Position numbers and translations under genes: made by a program
Shown: in pieces, positions 35,046 to 43,247 of the stretch
How the letters are laid out: every line of letters begins with the position of its first letter
Position numbering within the stretch: the stretch's first letter is position 1
NCBI GenBank assembly: GCA_017447745.1
Contig: JAFSMW010000168.1
Coordinates: 1 to 52,413, forward strand
DNA: 52,413 nucleotides
Source: Thermoguttaceae bacterium
GTDB taxonomy: Bacteria; Planctomycetota; Planctomycetia; Pirellulales; Thermoguttaceae
Direction of reading: 5' to 3'
The notes under the pieces: model-generated
Told to the model about the DNA's origin: nothing
What the model saw: the letters and a program-made list of their open reading frames with translations, nothing else
The model's database searches: none

Positions 35046-35085
35046 AACTCCTCAATCGGGCTTGCCGGTTGAGGAGTTTTAATTT
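35046..35085 (+). terminator. rho-independent terminator after the VWA gene
   Basis: A 10-bp perfect stem (AACTCCTCAA / TTGAGGAGTT), with a further CGG/CCG pairing inside the loop, is followed by TTAATTT. It lies 47 bp after the VWA stop codon and closes the MoxR/VWA block. Confidence 0.75.
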
Positions 35086-35133
35086 GACTTGGAAGATTTC
35101 CTGTCTGACCCCGTTACTGAACTTGACGTTACG

Positions 35134-35179
35134 GAACCTCAATAACGGCGACGGCGTTGTAGGAATCCTTGAAAACGTT
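35134..35179. repeat. 46-bp copy of the pyruvate kinase 3' end (copy A)
   Basis: Matches 36015-36060, the C-terminal coding end of the pyruvate kinase gene, with one mismatch in 46 bases. It is a direct repeat in the same orientation, separated by 835 bp that contain only the YjbR/MmcQ-like gene. It is either a relic of a truncated pyruvate kinase gene or one boundary of an inserted segment. Confidence 0.8.
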
Positions 35180-35213
35180 GAGCGCGATGCCTCTGTTCTT
35201 CAAAATCTAATCT

Positions 35214-35924
35214 TTACTTTTTCCCGCGTTTGCTGGAATTTGTCGCAAAATTTCTGCTCGTGTCGACAAGTTCCAGAATTTTCTCGTCAGGAACGGAATC
35301 ATCCAGAAGAACGCTGATCCAGTTGGACTGGTTCATGTGATAACAGGGATAGAAGCCAGGAGCAGAGCGCAATTGTTCAAGTTGATCAGGAATGATTTTC
35401 ATATTTAAAATTTCGACAATTGCTTTGTCTGTCGATTGGACGTTTATTTTTGCAAGGAGGGAAAATTTAGGTATTGGACAAACCAACCCATACCATTTCC
35501 GATTATCAGGATAGCGAAAGACGGCGAATTCCGGGTATTTAGCAAACGGATAGTCAGGCGTTTCTCCGTAACGAAGTTCAATCTGAGAGACAATCCGATT
35601 TGTCTGTGGAAATATAAACTGTTCATCGCGACAGCAGGACGCTGCAATCTGATGCAAAATCTCCATATAGGCGCGGCGAACCTGACTGACATACGCCCCA
35701 ATTCTCGAATCGACTCGAATAGGAAGATATTCTTCGTTGACGTCTAAATCAATAACTTTTCCTGAAACGGCTCCCTTTTTGTCTATCAATATTTCAGCCT
35801 GAAAATGCTCGTCCATAAAACGCGTTACATATCGATATCCGTTTTTGCGTTTTTTGAATCCAAACGGAATCAGTTTTTCTTCTATAATCGACTTTTTTTG
35901 AAACGCTTCTTGTTCAGGATTCAT
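35214..35924 (-). CDS. YjbR/MmcQ-like protein with an N-terminal extension
   Basis: A 236-aa protein. The C-terminal half matches the MmcQ/YjbR family (double wing motif, CyaY-like fold): FAVFRYPDNRKWYGLV, then LLDDSVPDEKILELVDTS. The N-terminal 100 residues are an additional domain also seen in longer YjbR proteins. The family has DNA-binding-like structure but no established function. The gene lies alone between two direct copies of the pyruvate kinase 3' end, which suggests insertion as a unit. Confidence 0.75.
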   Translation of the reverse strand: MNPEQEAFQKKSIIEEKLIPFGFKKRKNGYRYVTRFMDEHFQAEILIDKKGAVSGKVIDLDVNEEYLPIRVDSRIGAYVSQVRRAYMEILHQIAASCCRDEQFIFPQTNRIVSQIELRYGETPDYPFAKYPEFAVFRYPDNRKWYGLVCPIPKFSLLAKINVQSTDKAIVEILNMKIIPDQLEQLRSAPGFYPCYHMNQSNWISVLLDDSVPDEKILELVDTSRNFATNSSKRGKK

Positions 35925-36009
35925 ATCAGCGGTTAGAATAATAACTTAATAATACTTCTGCATTGATAAGGTGCAATTTTCAATCAATGCAGAAGTGATG
36001 AATGTTTTT

Positions 36010-37470
36010 CTACTGAACCTCAATAACGGCGACGGCGTTGTAGGAATCTTTGAAAACGTTTTGCCCAGTCAGCAGGACGACGGCTTCTCCGTTTTCGACG
36101 TATTCGCGTTTCTTCGCTTCCGCGACGATGTCAGCATAGTTCTTTGCCTTCGGCAGATACATGGGAATTACGCCCCAGTAAAGAGCCATTCTCCGTGCGG
36201 CTTCCAGAACCGACGAACAGCCGATCGTTGAGACTGCCGAACGCAGTTGAGCCAAGTCCAGCGCAGTTCGCCCAGTAGATGTTGCCGCGATAATAGCCGA
36301 CGCCTCAGTCGTGTCTGCAATGCTGACCGCCGCTTCCGCCATGGCGCAGGCGACAAGCGAGCTGGGACGCAGAAGCGTGTTCTCGGAATCGTCGTAAAAA
36401 CAGGGAACCATCGGTTCCTGTTCGTTGTCACTCTTCGCTCTTTCCTTTTCGGTTTCCAGAGCAATGCGGTGCATCGTCTTGACCGTTTCGACCGGGTAGT
36501 CTCCAACGGCGGTTTCCCCGGAAAGCATGATGCAGTCCGCGCCGTCGAAAACTGCGTTGGCAACGTCGGACGCTTCCGCTCTGGTAGGAATGCGGCTGTG
36601 CGTCATGCTTTCCAGCATCTGCGTTGCGACAATCACCGGCTTGCCCAGCGCGCGGCAAACGCGAATGATTTCCTTCTGGACGACGCCCATCTTGGCGATG
36701 TCGACTTCGACGCCCAGGTCGCCGCGGGCAACCATCACGCCGTCGGACGCCAAAACAATCTGTTCCAGATTCTTGACCGCTTCAGGCTTCTCGATTTTAG
36801 CGATAATTCCCGTATTGAGCGGTTTGCCTTTGGGCTTGTTGGCTACGAGGATGTCGCGCAGTTCGTCGATTTCCTCTGGCGTGCGAACGAAGCTGAACCC
36901 GAGGTAATCGACGCCGTTTTGAACCGCCCAAATCGCGTTGTCGATGTCGACCGGCTGCAGGGATTTCACCGACAGCTTGACGCCCGGCAGGTTGATTCCC
37001 TGACGCGATCGGACGACGCCCGACTGAACGACGACGCCTTCGACGTAGTCGGCGCTTTTTTCGGTAATTTCGACGCTGACCAGACCGTCACACATCAAAA
37101 CGCGGTCGCCGACGTTGAGTTCGTCAACCAGCGGTTCGTACGTTGACGTCAGCCAGTTCTTTTGCGGCGACTCTTTCCCGCGGATAAACCGGATCTTTTC
37201 GCCCTGAACGCAGTCCAGCTCTCCGCCTTCAATTTCGCCCAGACGCATTTTCGGACCCGCCAGGTCCATCAAAACGGCGATCGGCGCGTCCGCTTCCTTT
37301 TCCGCCTGACGAATCAGCGCCAGATTGGCGGCAAACGAGTCAATCTTTCCATGAGCGGCGTTAATGCGGAAGACGTCGACTCCCGCCTGAATGAGTTCTA
37401 CGAGTTTTTCGACCGACAAAATCGCCGGTCCGACAGTTGCGATAATTTTAGTTTGACTTGGACGAAGCAT
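36010..37470 (-). CDS. pyk: pyruvate kinase
   Basis: A 486-aa glycolytic enzyme converting phosphoenolpyruvate and ADP to pyruvate and ATP. The N-terminal TKIIATVGPA, the central active-site region KIEKPEAVKNL and MVARGDLGVE, and TQMLESMTHSRIPTRAE are all typical. The length is normal. Transcription runs away from the DGR promoter. The last 46 coding bases are duplicated at 35134-35179. Confidence 0.96.
   Translation of the reverse strand: MLRPSQTKIIATVGPAILSVEKLVELIQAGVDVFRINAAHGKIDSFAANLALIRQAEKEADAPIAVLMDLAGPKMRLGEIEGGELDCVQGEKIRFIRGKESPQKNWLTSTYEPLVDELNVGDRVLMCDGLVSVEITEKSADYVEGVVVQSGVVRSRQGINLPGVKLSVKSLQPVDIDNAIWAVQNGVDYLGFSFVRTPEEIDELRDILVANKPKGKPLNTGIIAKIEKPEAVKNLEQIVLASDGVMVARGDLGVEVDIAKMGVVQKEIIRVCRALGKPVIVATQMLESMTHSRIPTRAEASDVANAVFDGADCIMLSGETAVGDYPVETVKTMHRIALETEKERAKSDNEQEPMVPCFYDDSENTLLRPSSLVACAMAEAAVSIADTTEASAIIAATSTGRTALDLAQLRSAVSTIGCSSVLEAARRMALYWGVIPMYLPKAKNYADIVAEAKKREYVENGEAVVLLTGQNVFKDSYNAVAVIEVQ
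36015..36060. repeat. 46-bp direct repeat, pyruvate kinase 3' end (copy B)
   Basis: This is the coding end of the intact pyruvate kinase gene, repeated at 35134-35179 with a single mismatch. See the entry for copy A. Confidence 0.8.
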
Positions 37471-37632
37471 GGTAATTCGGAAATTTTAGTTGCGAGTTGC
37501 GAGTTGCGAGAAGTGCAACGCGCGGTTTGCGTTTAATTTTATAATCTGATTGTATTAGATTATCTCTTTTCCGACAAGGGGGGGAGGGGGAATATTTAGC
37601 GTGTACCGTATTCGGAATTCCACTTCCCCCTG

Positions 37633-37660
37633 TTGACGTTTCCCCGATTCCTGTTATAAT
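37633..37660 (+). promoter_or_regulatory. promoter of the DGR target gene
   Basis: TTGACG (37633-37638) and TATAAT (37655-37660) with a 16-bp spacer lie about 50 bp upstream of the start codon. The only other feature of this gap is a purine-rich tract near 37578-37592. Confidence 0.7.
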
Positions 37661-37708
37661 TTAAGGATAAAAAATATTGCAAGTTTCTATTACGGAGAAG
37701 ATATTCCC

Positions 37709-39916
37709 ATGTCAGAAACGTCCATGAAAAAACAGGCATTATTAATCGGAATCAACGAATACCAGATTCTGCCGGGTTTGAAATACGCTCGGCAGGACGC
37801 GGAAGCGGTCGCAGACTCGCTTAAGCAGAACTATTGCTTTTCGGAAAACGAGGTTATGGTTTTAACCGACGCCAAGCCGGGGCTGTTCAAGCCGACAAGC
37901 CGTTTTATTATTCAAGATCATTTAGATAAATTGGCGAATCAGGAACTCGATTTATTTATTTTCGGGTTCTGGGGACACGGTTTGTTCCGTAACGGTAAAC
38001 GATATCTCTGCCCGCTGGACGTCATGGCAAACAGAGCGGAACATCAGGGATTGCCCTTTGACGAGCTTCAGGAACTCCTTGCTAAAATTCATGCGAAAAA
38101 TACGTGTTTGATTTTGGACTGCTGTCAGACGATTCACGACCGGGGCGAGGCGGAAACGCTTACCGGCGCTGACCAAACGACCATGGAAAACGCCGCTCGA
38201 GATATTGTTCTGAGGAGAAAAAAGCAGATTCCGGATTTCCAGTCTAACGTGGCGATTCTCAATTCCTGCAAGGAAGGGCAGAGCGCCTACGAATGGGACG
38301 CTCGCCAGCACGGTCTGTTTACCGCTCATCTTCTCGACGCGATGAAAAAACGCAGTAACAGCGTCATGCAGATCGCCAGCTATATCAGCTCCAATATCGA
38401 AAAGACGGCTTTGGAACTGGGCAAAGAGCAAACGCCGTTCTATAAACTGGAAGGCGATATTGTCTTGCCGGTTGAAACGAAATCAACGCCGCTGGTAACC
38501 GGAGACGTTTTTATTTCGTATCGGCATTGCAACGCTGACCTTGTTGTGCCGGTTGTAGAGGAATTTAAGCGCCGAGGCATTACCTATTTTGTCGATTGGA
38601 AAGATATCGACTCTGGGGAACAGTATTCTGAAGTTATTTCACAATCGATTTTTGCTTGTAAAATTTTGCTCTTGTTCTGGACTTCAGCGGTGAAAGGGTC
38701 AAAAGACATTGTCAAAGAAATTAAGCTGGCAGATAGAAGGGGAAAAAGCATTATACCCTACAAGATTGGCGATTTTGACGCCGATCAGCACGATAAGATA
38801 ATTTACGACCTTGTACCGCTTAGCTGGTACGAAGTTCCTCAGCAAACGCCGGAAACAATTGCTCGACTTGTCGATAAGATTGAATGCATGCTTACCGGAC
38901 GAGCGCCAGCGCCGCCGGTTGACAATACGCCTTCGAAGCCGGAAACGCCAAAAACTAAACCTGGCAGAAAGAATCCGCTAAAGGAGTTATTAGAACAGGA
39001 AGAAAACGAAAAGAGAGAAAGAATCGAACAATTACAAATTGAAGCTGCTTCTGATTATAAGAATAAAGATTATGAAAAAGCCATTCCTAAATTGGAAGAG
39101 ATTCTGACGTTGGATTCAAGTTTAACGGAAGCTAAAGAAACGTTGGCTCGTTGTAAAGCGAAACTAGAAGAACGCAAACGCCGCGAAGAAGAAGCGAAAA
39201 AGCATGACTTATCCGTTCCGGGAACCAAAGCGGGAGAAAAAAAGACCGTTACCGTCAACGGCGTGGAGTTTGCATTCCGATGGTGTCCCGAAGGAACGTT
39301 CATGATGGGGTCTCCCTCGGGAGAAGATGGACGTTATGGCGACGAAAAGCAGCATCAAGTAACGCTGACCAAAGGCTTCTGGATGCTGGAAACGGAGGTA
39401 ACGCAAAAACAGTGGAAAGCGATTATGGGGAGCAATCCGAGTCACTTCAAAGGCGACAATTTGCCTGTGGAAAATGTATCTTGGAACGATTGCCAGGAAT
39501 TTTGCAAGAAATGCGCTCTGCTTGGCATGCCGGTTCAGCTTCCCACTGAAGCCCAATGGGAATATGCTTGCAGAGCTGGCAGTACTGGTCCATATGCAGG
39601 TAACTTGGATGAAATGGCTTGGTTTGAAGATAACAGCGGCAGGAAAACACATCCTGTAGGAACGAAGAAGCCCAACGCGTGGGGCTTGTACGATATGCAC
39701 GGCAACGTGTGGGAATGGTGCGCTGACTGGTATGATGGAGATTATCCAAGTGGAAGTGTAACAGACCCGATTGGTCCTTCGAATGGCTCCGACCGCGTTG
39801 TCCGCGGCGGTAGCTGGTGCTACTACGCCCGGCGCTGCCGGTCGGCGTACCGCGGCTACCGCGCTCCCGGCGGCCGGGACGACGACCTGGGTTTCCGTGT
39901 CCTCCGAGGTCAATAA
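37709..39916 (+). CDS. DGR target: caspase-TIR-coiled-coil-FGE fusion protein
   Basis: A 735-aa cytoplasmic protein. Residues 5-255 form a peptidase C14 (caspase/metacaspase-like) domain with catalytic His90 (FWGHG) and Cys139 (LDCCQ). Residues about 264-375 are a TIR domain (DVFISYRH at the start; Glu337 is in the position expected for NADase activity). Residues 425-500 are a charged, helical TPR/coiled-coil segment. Residues about 510-735 are a formylglycine-generating-enzyme-like (FGE/SUMF1, C-type-lectin-related) domain with MHGNVWEWCADWY and RGGSW. The final 41 FGE residues (692-732) are the variable repeat. The domain order suggests a self-killing receptor: diversified ligand binding at one end, protease and TIR effectors at the other. 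Motifs are seen directly; the toxin role is inferred from family knowledge. Confidence 0.9.
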   Translation: MSETSMKKQALLIGINEYQILPGLKYARQDAEAVADSLKQNYCFSENEVMVLTDAKPGLFKPTSRFIIQDHLDKLANQELDLFIFGFWGHGLFRNGKRYLCPLDVMANRAEHQGLPFDELQELLAKIHAKNTCLILDCCQTIHDRGEAETLTGADQTTMENAARDIVLRRKKQIPDFQSNVAILNSCKEGQSAYEWDARQHGLFTAHLLDAMKKRSNSVMQIASYISSNIEKTALELGKEQTPFYKLEGDIVLPVETKSTPLVTGDVFISYRHCNADLVVPVVEEFKRRGITYFVDWKDIDSGEQYSEVISQSIFACKILLLFWTSAVKGSKDIVKEIKLADRRGKSIIPYKIGDFDADQHDKIIYDLVPLSWYEVPQQTPETIARLVDKIECMLTGRAPAPPVDNTPSKPETPKTKPGRKNPLKELLEQEENEKRERIEQLQIEAASDYKNKDYEKAIPKLEEILTLDSSLTEAKETLARCKAKLEERKRREEEAKKHDLSVPGTKAGEKKTVTVNGVEFAFRWCPEGTFMMGSPSGEDGRYGDEKQHQVTLTKGFWMLETEVTQKQWKAIMGSNPSHFKGDNLPVENVSWNDCQEFCKKCALLGMPVQLPTEAQWEYACRAGSTGPYAGNLDEMAWFEDNSGRKTHPVGTKKPNAWGLYDMHGNVWEWCADWYDGDYPSGSVTDPIGPSNGSDRVVRGGSWCYYARRCRSAYRGYRAPGGRDDDLGFRVLRGQ
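39782..39904 (+). repeat. DGR variable repeat (VR)
   Basis: 123 bp at the 3' end of the target gene, aligned without gaps to the template repeat at 41547-41669. By eye I count 22 differences, and every one lies at a template adenine (changed to G, T or C). Invariant GC-rich sequence at the 3' end (CTGGGTTTCCGTGTCCTC, 39887-39904) is in the position of the initiation-of-mutagenic-homology site. The changes alter 17 of 41 residues, mostly template Asn (AAC) codons. Confidence 0.95.
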
Positions 39917-39918
39917 CC

Positions 39919-40027
39919 CGTCCGGAAAATTTGCGAATGTGTCGCGACCGAAGCCGTAACGCCCGCCCGAGGCGGTAGCCGGGCGAGGCGACGGCGAGGG
40001 CAGACACAGAGCATAATTTTCCGGACG
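39919..40027. repeat. inverted repeat downstream of the VR (candidate DGR cruciform)
   Basis: A 13-bp perfect inverted repeat (39919-39931 with 40015-40027; CGTCCGGAAAATT / AATTTTCCGGACG) encloses 83 bp of GC-rich, internally complementary sequence. It begins 2 bp after the target stop codon and 14 bp after the VR. Studied DGRs need a hairpin or cruciform just 3' of the VR for target recognition, so this is a good candidate. It could also terminate target-gene transcription. Confidence 0.6.
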
Positions 40028-40092
40028 AAATTTTAGCAAAAAATTCAGAAAAAACTCTATAGGCGCCATATTAACCTGTTATAACTGATTTA

Positions 40093-40626
40093 ATGCAATT
40101 CAAGATTTTTCAAGTTCTGTCAACTGATAAAGCTGCCGTAGAAGAGTTAAATCTGTTTTTGCGGAGCCATCGCATAGTATCCATTCAAAAAGCGTTTTCG
40201 TTAATTGGCGACGCTTGCGTTTGGAATTTCTGCGTTGAGTATCTGGATTTGGAAACGAAAACGGAATTTAAAAAAAGTAAAAACGAGTCCATAGATTATA
40301 AAGATGTTTTGTCTCCTACAGAATTTGAAATGTTTAGTCAATTGCGCGATTTACGAAAGGAATTGGCTCAGAAAGAGGGTATTCCCGTTTACTCTGTTTG
40401 TACAAATGAGCAATTGGCGGCAATGATTCAGAAACGCTGCGATACGATTGGCACATTGAAGAAAATTCCGGGTTTTGGCGAAGCGAAAGCAGATAAATAT
40501 GGGGCGGCTTTTTTAAAACTTCTTTCAACTCTTGATGGCAAAGAAACGGATGAAACGAGCGGGGAATCTGACGACTCGGATAGTGGAGCCGGACAATCTT
40601 CGTCTGGCGTGGCTCAAGGCGATTAA
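40093..40626 (+). CDS. HRDC-domain protein, DGR accessory
   Basis: A 177-aa protein. Residues about 80-150 form an HRDC nucleic-acid-binding domain (FSQLRDLRKELAQKEGIPVY, IGTLKKIPGFGEAKADKYG), as at the C-terminus of RecQ helicases. The N-terminal 75 residues are unassigned, and the C-terminus is an acidic Ser/Asp/Glu tail. HRDC proteins are known companions of DGR reverse transcriptases in systems without Avd. No Avd-like gene is visible here. It overlaps the reverse transcriptase start by about 77 bp in another frame, implying coupled expression. It probably binds the TR RNA or the cDNA/target complex. Confidence 0.8.
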   Translation: MQFKIFQVLSTDKAAVEELNLFLRSHRIVSIQKAFSLIGDACVWNFCVEYLDLETKTEFKKSKNESIDYKDVLSPTEFEMFSQLRDLRKELAQKEGIPVYSVCTNEQLAAMIQKRCDTIGTLKKIPGFGEAKADKYGAAFLKLLSTLDGKETDETSGESDDSDSGAGQSSSGVAQGD

Positions 40627-41548
40627 AGGAAAACGCGATAAAGATGTTGTTTTGAAATATCGTGAGGATTTAGACGCGAATTTGGAACAATTGGCGTTTT
40701 CTTTATATTCCGGCGAGAAGGTTTGGGGACCGTATTATTCTTTTACCATTTACGATCCCAAAGAGCGGATTATTAAAGTAGCTCCTCTGGAAGATCGAAT
40801 TGCTCATCATGCGATAATGAATATCTGCGAGCCTATTTTTGATTCCTTTCAAATTCAAGATAGCTATGCGTGCCGAAAAAACAAGGGTCAACACCTGGCG
40901 CTGTTCCGCGCCGTTGAGTTCTCTCAGCAGTACGAATGGTATTTGAAATGCGACGTTCGGAAATATTTTGACAGAGTTTCTCATTCCATTTTACTGGAAT
41001 TGCTTGAACGGCGATTCAAAGATCGGACGCTATTGGAAACGTTTACGAATTTAGTGGAATCGTATCATTTTCAGCCCGGGCAGGGCATTCCGATTGGCAA
41101 TTTGACCAGCCAGTTTTTTGCCAATCATTATTTGGGACAGTTGGATAAATACATCAAAAGAGCATTAGGCATCCAAGCTTATATACGATATATGGACGAT
41201 TTTGTTGTTTGGGGGCGTCATGAAGAATTACGCAACGTTCACAAATTGATTGAAGAATTCTGTCGTGAAAAACTGTCTTTGGAATTAAAGCCCGTTCAGC
41301 TGAATCGAACGAGCATGGGCGTTCCATTTTTAGGCATGCGGGTTTATCCCTGTTCAATACGTCTTTCTCACCGGGCTAGATGTCGATTTCGAGAGAAAGT
41401 TCAAAAAAACGTTTCAGAATTGGGATTGGGGGTATTGTCAGTATCGGAGTTTGGCGCTAAAATGAATTCGTTGATTGCGTTTATACGCTTTGCGAAGAGT
41501 TTGTCTTTTCGTTTGCGCGTATTTCGCGACAATGGGATTTGTCCGTAA
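40550..41548 (+). CDS. DGR-type reverse transcriptase
   Basis: A 332-aa reverse transcriptase from ATG 40550 (MKRAGNL, the usual DGR-RT beginning); ATG 40535 and TTG 40532 are alternatives. The catalytic motif is YMDDF at 214-218. The segment IPIGNLTSQ (ending Gln188) is the motif-4 signature that separates DGR RTs from group II intron and retron RTs. The fingers segment [12 protein letters not shown] supplies the first catalytic Asp. No maturase or endonuclease domain is present. It copies the template RNA with adenine-specific errors for transfer to the VR. Its stop codon overlaps the first bases of the template repeat. Confidence 0.95.
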   Translation: MKRAGNLTTRIVEPDNLRLAWLKAIKGKRDKDVVLKYREDLDANLEQLAFSLYSGEKVWGPYYSFTIYDPKERIIKVAPLEDRIAHHAIMNICEPIFDSFQIQDSYACRKNKGQHLALFRAVEFSQQYEWYLKCDVRKYFDRVSHSILLELLERRFKDRTLLETFTNLVESYHFQPGQGIPIGNLTSQFFANHYLGQLDKYIKRALGIQAYIRYMDDFVVWGRHEELRNVHKLIEEFCREKLSLELKPVQLNRTSMGVPFLGMRVYPCSIRLSHRARCRFREKVQKNVSELGLGVLSVSEFGAKMNSLIAFIRFAKSLSFRLRVFRDNGICP

Positions 41549-41669
41549 TGGCTCCAACCGCGTTATCCGCGGCGGTAGCTGGAACAACAACGCCCAGAAC
41601 TGCCGGTCGGCGAACCGCAACAACAACGATCCCGACAACCGGAACAACAACCTGGGTTTCCGTGTCCTC
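41547..41669 (+). repeat. DGR template repeat (TR)
   Basis: 123 bp directly after the RT gene, matching the VR at 39782-39904 except at adenines. It is dense in AAC codons (about 33 adenines in all), which maximises the amino acid range after A-to-N mutagenesis while making stop codons nearly impossible. The open frame across it (41475-41789) reads as an FGE fragment because the VR frame is kept. It is not a gene. Confidence 0.95.
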
Positions 41670-41753
41670 AAGCTCAATAATCACGGATTGGATGATCAAA
41701 GGGTTATTGACCAGGACGAATTCCTGTTCGCATTTTTGCGACTAAACCATTTT

Positions 41754-41803
41754 GAAAACGTCATTCTGGTAGCAGCTGCGAACGTCTGACGTTTTCTTTT
41801 TTT
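41754..41803 (+). terminator. terminator downstream of the template repeat
   Basis: A 10-bp perfect stem (GAAAACGTCA 41754-41763 with TGACGTTTTC 41787-41796), a 23-nt loop and a seven-T run. It would end the RT-TR transcript about 130 nt past the TR and so define the 3' end of the template RNA. Confidence 0.75.
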
Positions 41804-41909
41804 GTAGAAGGCGGCGCTTAATGGAAGGCGGTAATGGAAAAGAAAAACAATCTTCCGCTAGAACCGCGCAGCGGTTGGGTTGCGGCGAGGACTGCCGCTA
41901 TCCGGGAAA

Positions 41910-42761
41910 TTATTTCGAGTCTTTTTCCAGCTTTTTGAACGCGGCGGGAAGGAACTCCAAAATGCGTTGGGCTGTAACGGACGTCTGACCGAGGGATCGG
42001 GCGGCTAAGTCGCCTGCCAGGCCGTGGACGTAAACGCCGATTTGCGCCGCGTCAAACGGGTCGTACTTCTGAGCGACCAGCGCGGCGATGACGCCTGTCA
42101 GGACGTCGCCCGCTCCGCCGGTTGCCATGCCGGGGTTTCCCGTCTTGTTGGTATACGTATGGATTCCGTTTGTAACAACGGTTTTGTGTCCTTTGAGAAC
42201 GATAATCGCGCTGAGTTTAAGAGCCATCTCTTTGGCTTCTTCAATCTGCTCCTCACGCGTCTGCTTTTCCGCAGCGCCGGTCAGCCGCGCGAATTCCCCC
42301 GGATGGGGCGTCAGGATTCTCGGATGAGTCGCCTTGAACTTGAGAGAACTTCTCGACAGGGCGTTGAGAGCGTCCGCGTCGATTACCATCGGCTTGTCGG
42401 ATTTCTTGTACAGAACCCGAACCAGCTCGTCCAGTTCCTTTGACTGTCCCAGCCCGGGACCGATCGCGATTACCGACGCCTTTTGCGCCTCTTCGAGAAT
42501 TGGGTTGAGCGCGGAGTTAGAGATTTTCCCGGACTCGTCGCAGGGCAGGGGAAGGGTCGTGTACTGGCGGTCGTATCCCGCCACGACTTCTAAGCAACTT
42601 TCAGGAACGGCGACGCGCGCCAGTCCGCAGCCGCTTGCCAGCGCAGAGCTGCCGCACAGCGATGGCGCCCCGTACATGCCGCGGCATCCGCCGACAACCA
42701 AAACGGTTCCGAACGTTCCTTTATGCGAATCCGCCTCTCGCGGCGTAAGTTTGAATCTCAT
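41910..42761 (-). CDS. nnrD: ADP-dependent NAD(P)H-hydrate dehydratase
   Basis: A 283-aa ribokinase-fold enzyme of the YjeF C-terminal (carbohydrate kinase) family that repairs damaged NAD(P)H hydrates. The nucleotide site GNPGMATGGAGDVLTG is complete, as are GTVLVVGG near the N-terminus and TPHPGEFARL. It is the stand-alone form without the NnrE epimerase domain. It is convergent with the DGR, separated by the TR terminator and about 100 bp. Confidence 0.93.
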   Translation of the reverse strand: MRFKLTPREADSHKGTFGTVLVVGGCRGMYGAPSLCGSSALASGCGLARVAVPESCLEVVAGYDRQYTTLPLPCDESGKISNSALNPILEEAQKASVIAIGPGLGQSKELDELVRVLYKKSDKPMVIDADALNALSRSSLKFKATHPRILTPHPGEFARLTGAAEKQTREEQIEEAKEMALKLSAIIVLKGHKTVVTNGIHTYTNKTGNPGMATGGAGDVLTGVIAALVAQKYDPFDAAQIGVYVHGLAGDLAARSLGQTSVTAQRILEFLPAAFKKLEKDSK

Positions 42762-42805
42762 CTTGACAAAGCAGGGAAAACGGTTGATAACAGTTATTGA
42801 TTTCG

Positions 42806-42840
42806 ATATGGTAATTATACCATATAATAAAGAACGTCAA
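42806..42840 (-). promoter_or_regulatory. promoter of nnrD with overlapping inverted repeat
   Basis: On the minus strand TTGACG (42840-42835) and TATAAT (42819-42814) are 15 bp apart, about 50 bp before the nnrD start. An 8-bp inverted repeat (ATATGGTA 42806-42813, TACCATAT 42818-42825) overlaps the -10 element and could be an operator. Confidence 0.5.
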
Positions 42841-42896
42841 GAGAGAGCAGGGGCAAATAACCGACTCTGAGCGCGGATATCGCCCCGATTTAACCG

Positions 42897-43247
42897 CTAC
42901 ATGCTCGCTGACGGGAGCGGGTTGGACAGGGTGGCGTTATACTGGTTTATCGCTTTTTGCAGAATTGCTTTTTCTGATTTAGTGAGCATGTCAATCGACA
43001 AGACTGTAATAATCTGCTTTCGGTTTTTATCGTAAACGATGGGAATGTACTCGTCCTGATAGCGAATAACCGCCTTACTGCGCGCTAAACTCTGCTTTTT
43101 CAAAAAACAGAAATATTTCCCATGAGAGCAAATCTGGCTCATCTCTATATATTGCTTTTTGCTGATTGCTAGTCCAACCCGTTCCAGCGTTCGCCGTTTG
43201 GTATGAAGTTCCAGATTTTTGCATTTTGAACGATGTTTTCTTCGCAT
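42897..43247 (-). CDS. small protein of unknown function, weakly DUF4258-like
   Basis: A 116-aa basic protein. The first 25 residues are Arg/Lys-rich (MRRKHRSKCKNLELHTKRR) and the middle ends in YIPIVYDKNRKQIITVLSID, a pattern like the DUF4258/RelE-fold group of small nucleic-acid-interacting or toxin proteins. That likeness is weak. No antitoxin partner is adjacent. It lies alone between nnrD and a divergent membrane protein gene and is probably real, given the plausible start and conserved-looking core. Confidence 0.45.
   Translation of the reverse strand: MRRKHRSKCKNLELHTKRRTLERVGLAISKKQYIEMSQICSHGKYFCFLKKQSLARSKAVIRYQDEYIPIVYDKNRKQIITVLSIDMLTKSEKAILQKAINQYNATLSNPLPSASM

Noticed and set aside
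35030..35317. 95-aa open frame after the VWA gene
   Set aside because: It runs through a terminator hairpin and the pyruvate kinase repeat remnant and overlaps the YjbR-like gene antisense, so it is not a plausible protein.
36247..37146. 299-aa plus-strand open frame opposite pyruvate kinase
   Set aside because: It is fully antisense to a clear housekeeping enzyme and has repetitive Arg/Asn/Phe composition without motifs.
40550..41548. Reverse transcriptase considered as a retron, group II intron or CRISPR-associated RT
   Set aside because: The TSQ-type motif 4, the adjacent TR/VR pair and the HRDC gene identify a DGR. There is no msr-msd structure, no maturase domain and no fusion to cas1.
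41475..41789. Open frame reading as an FGE/SUMF1 C-terminal fragment
   Set aside because: It is the DGR template repeat, kept in the frame of the VR. It starts within the RT gene and has no FGE core, so it is not a gene or pseudogene.
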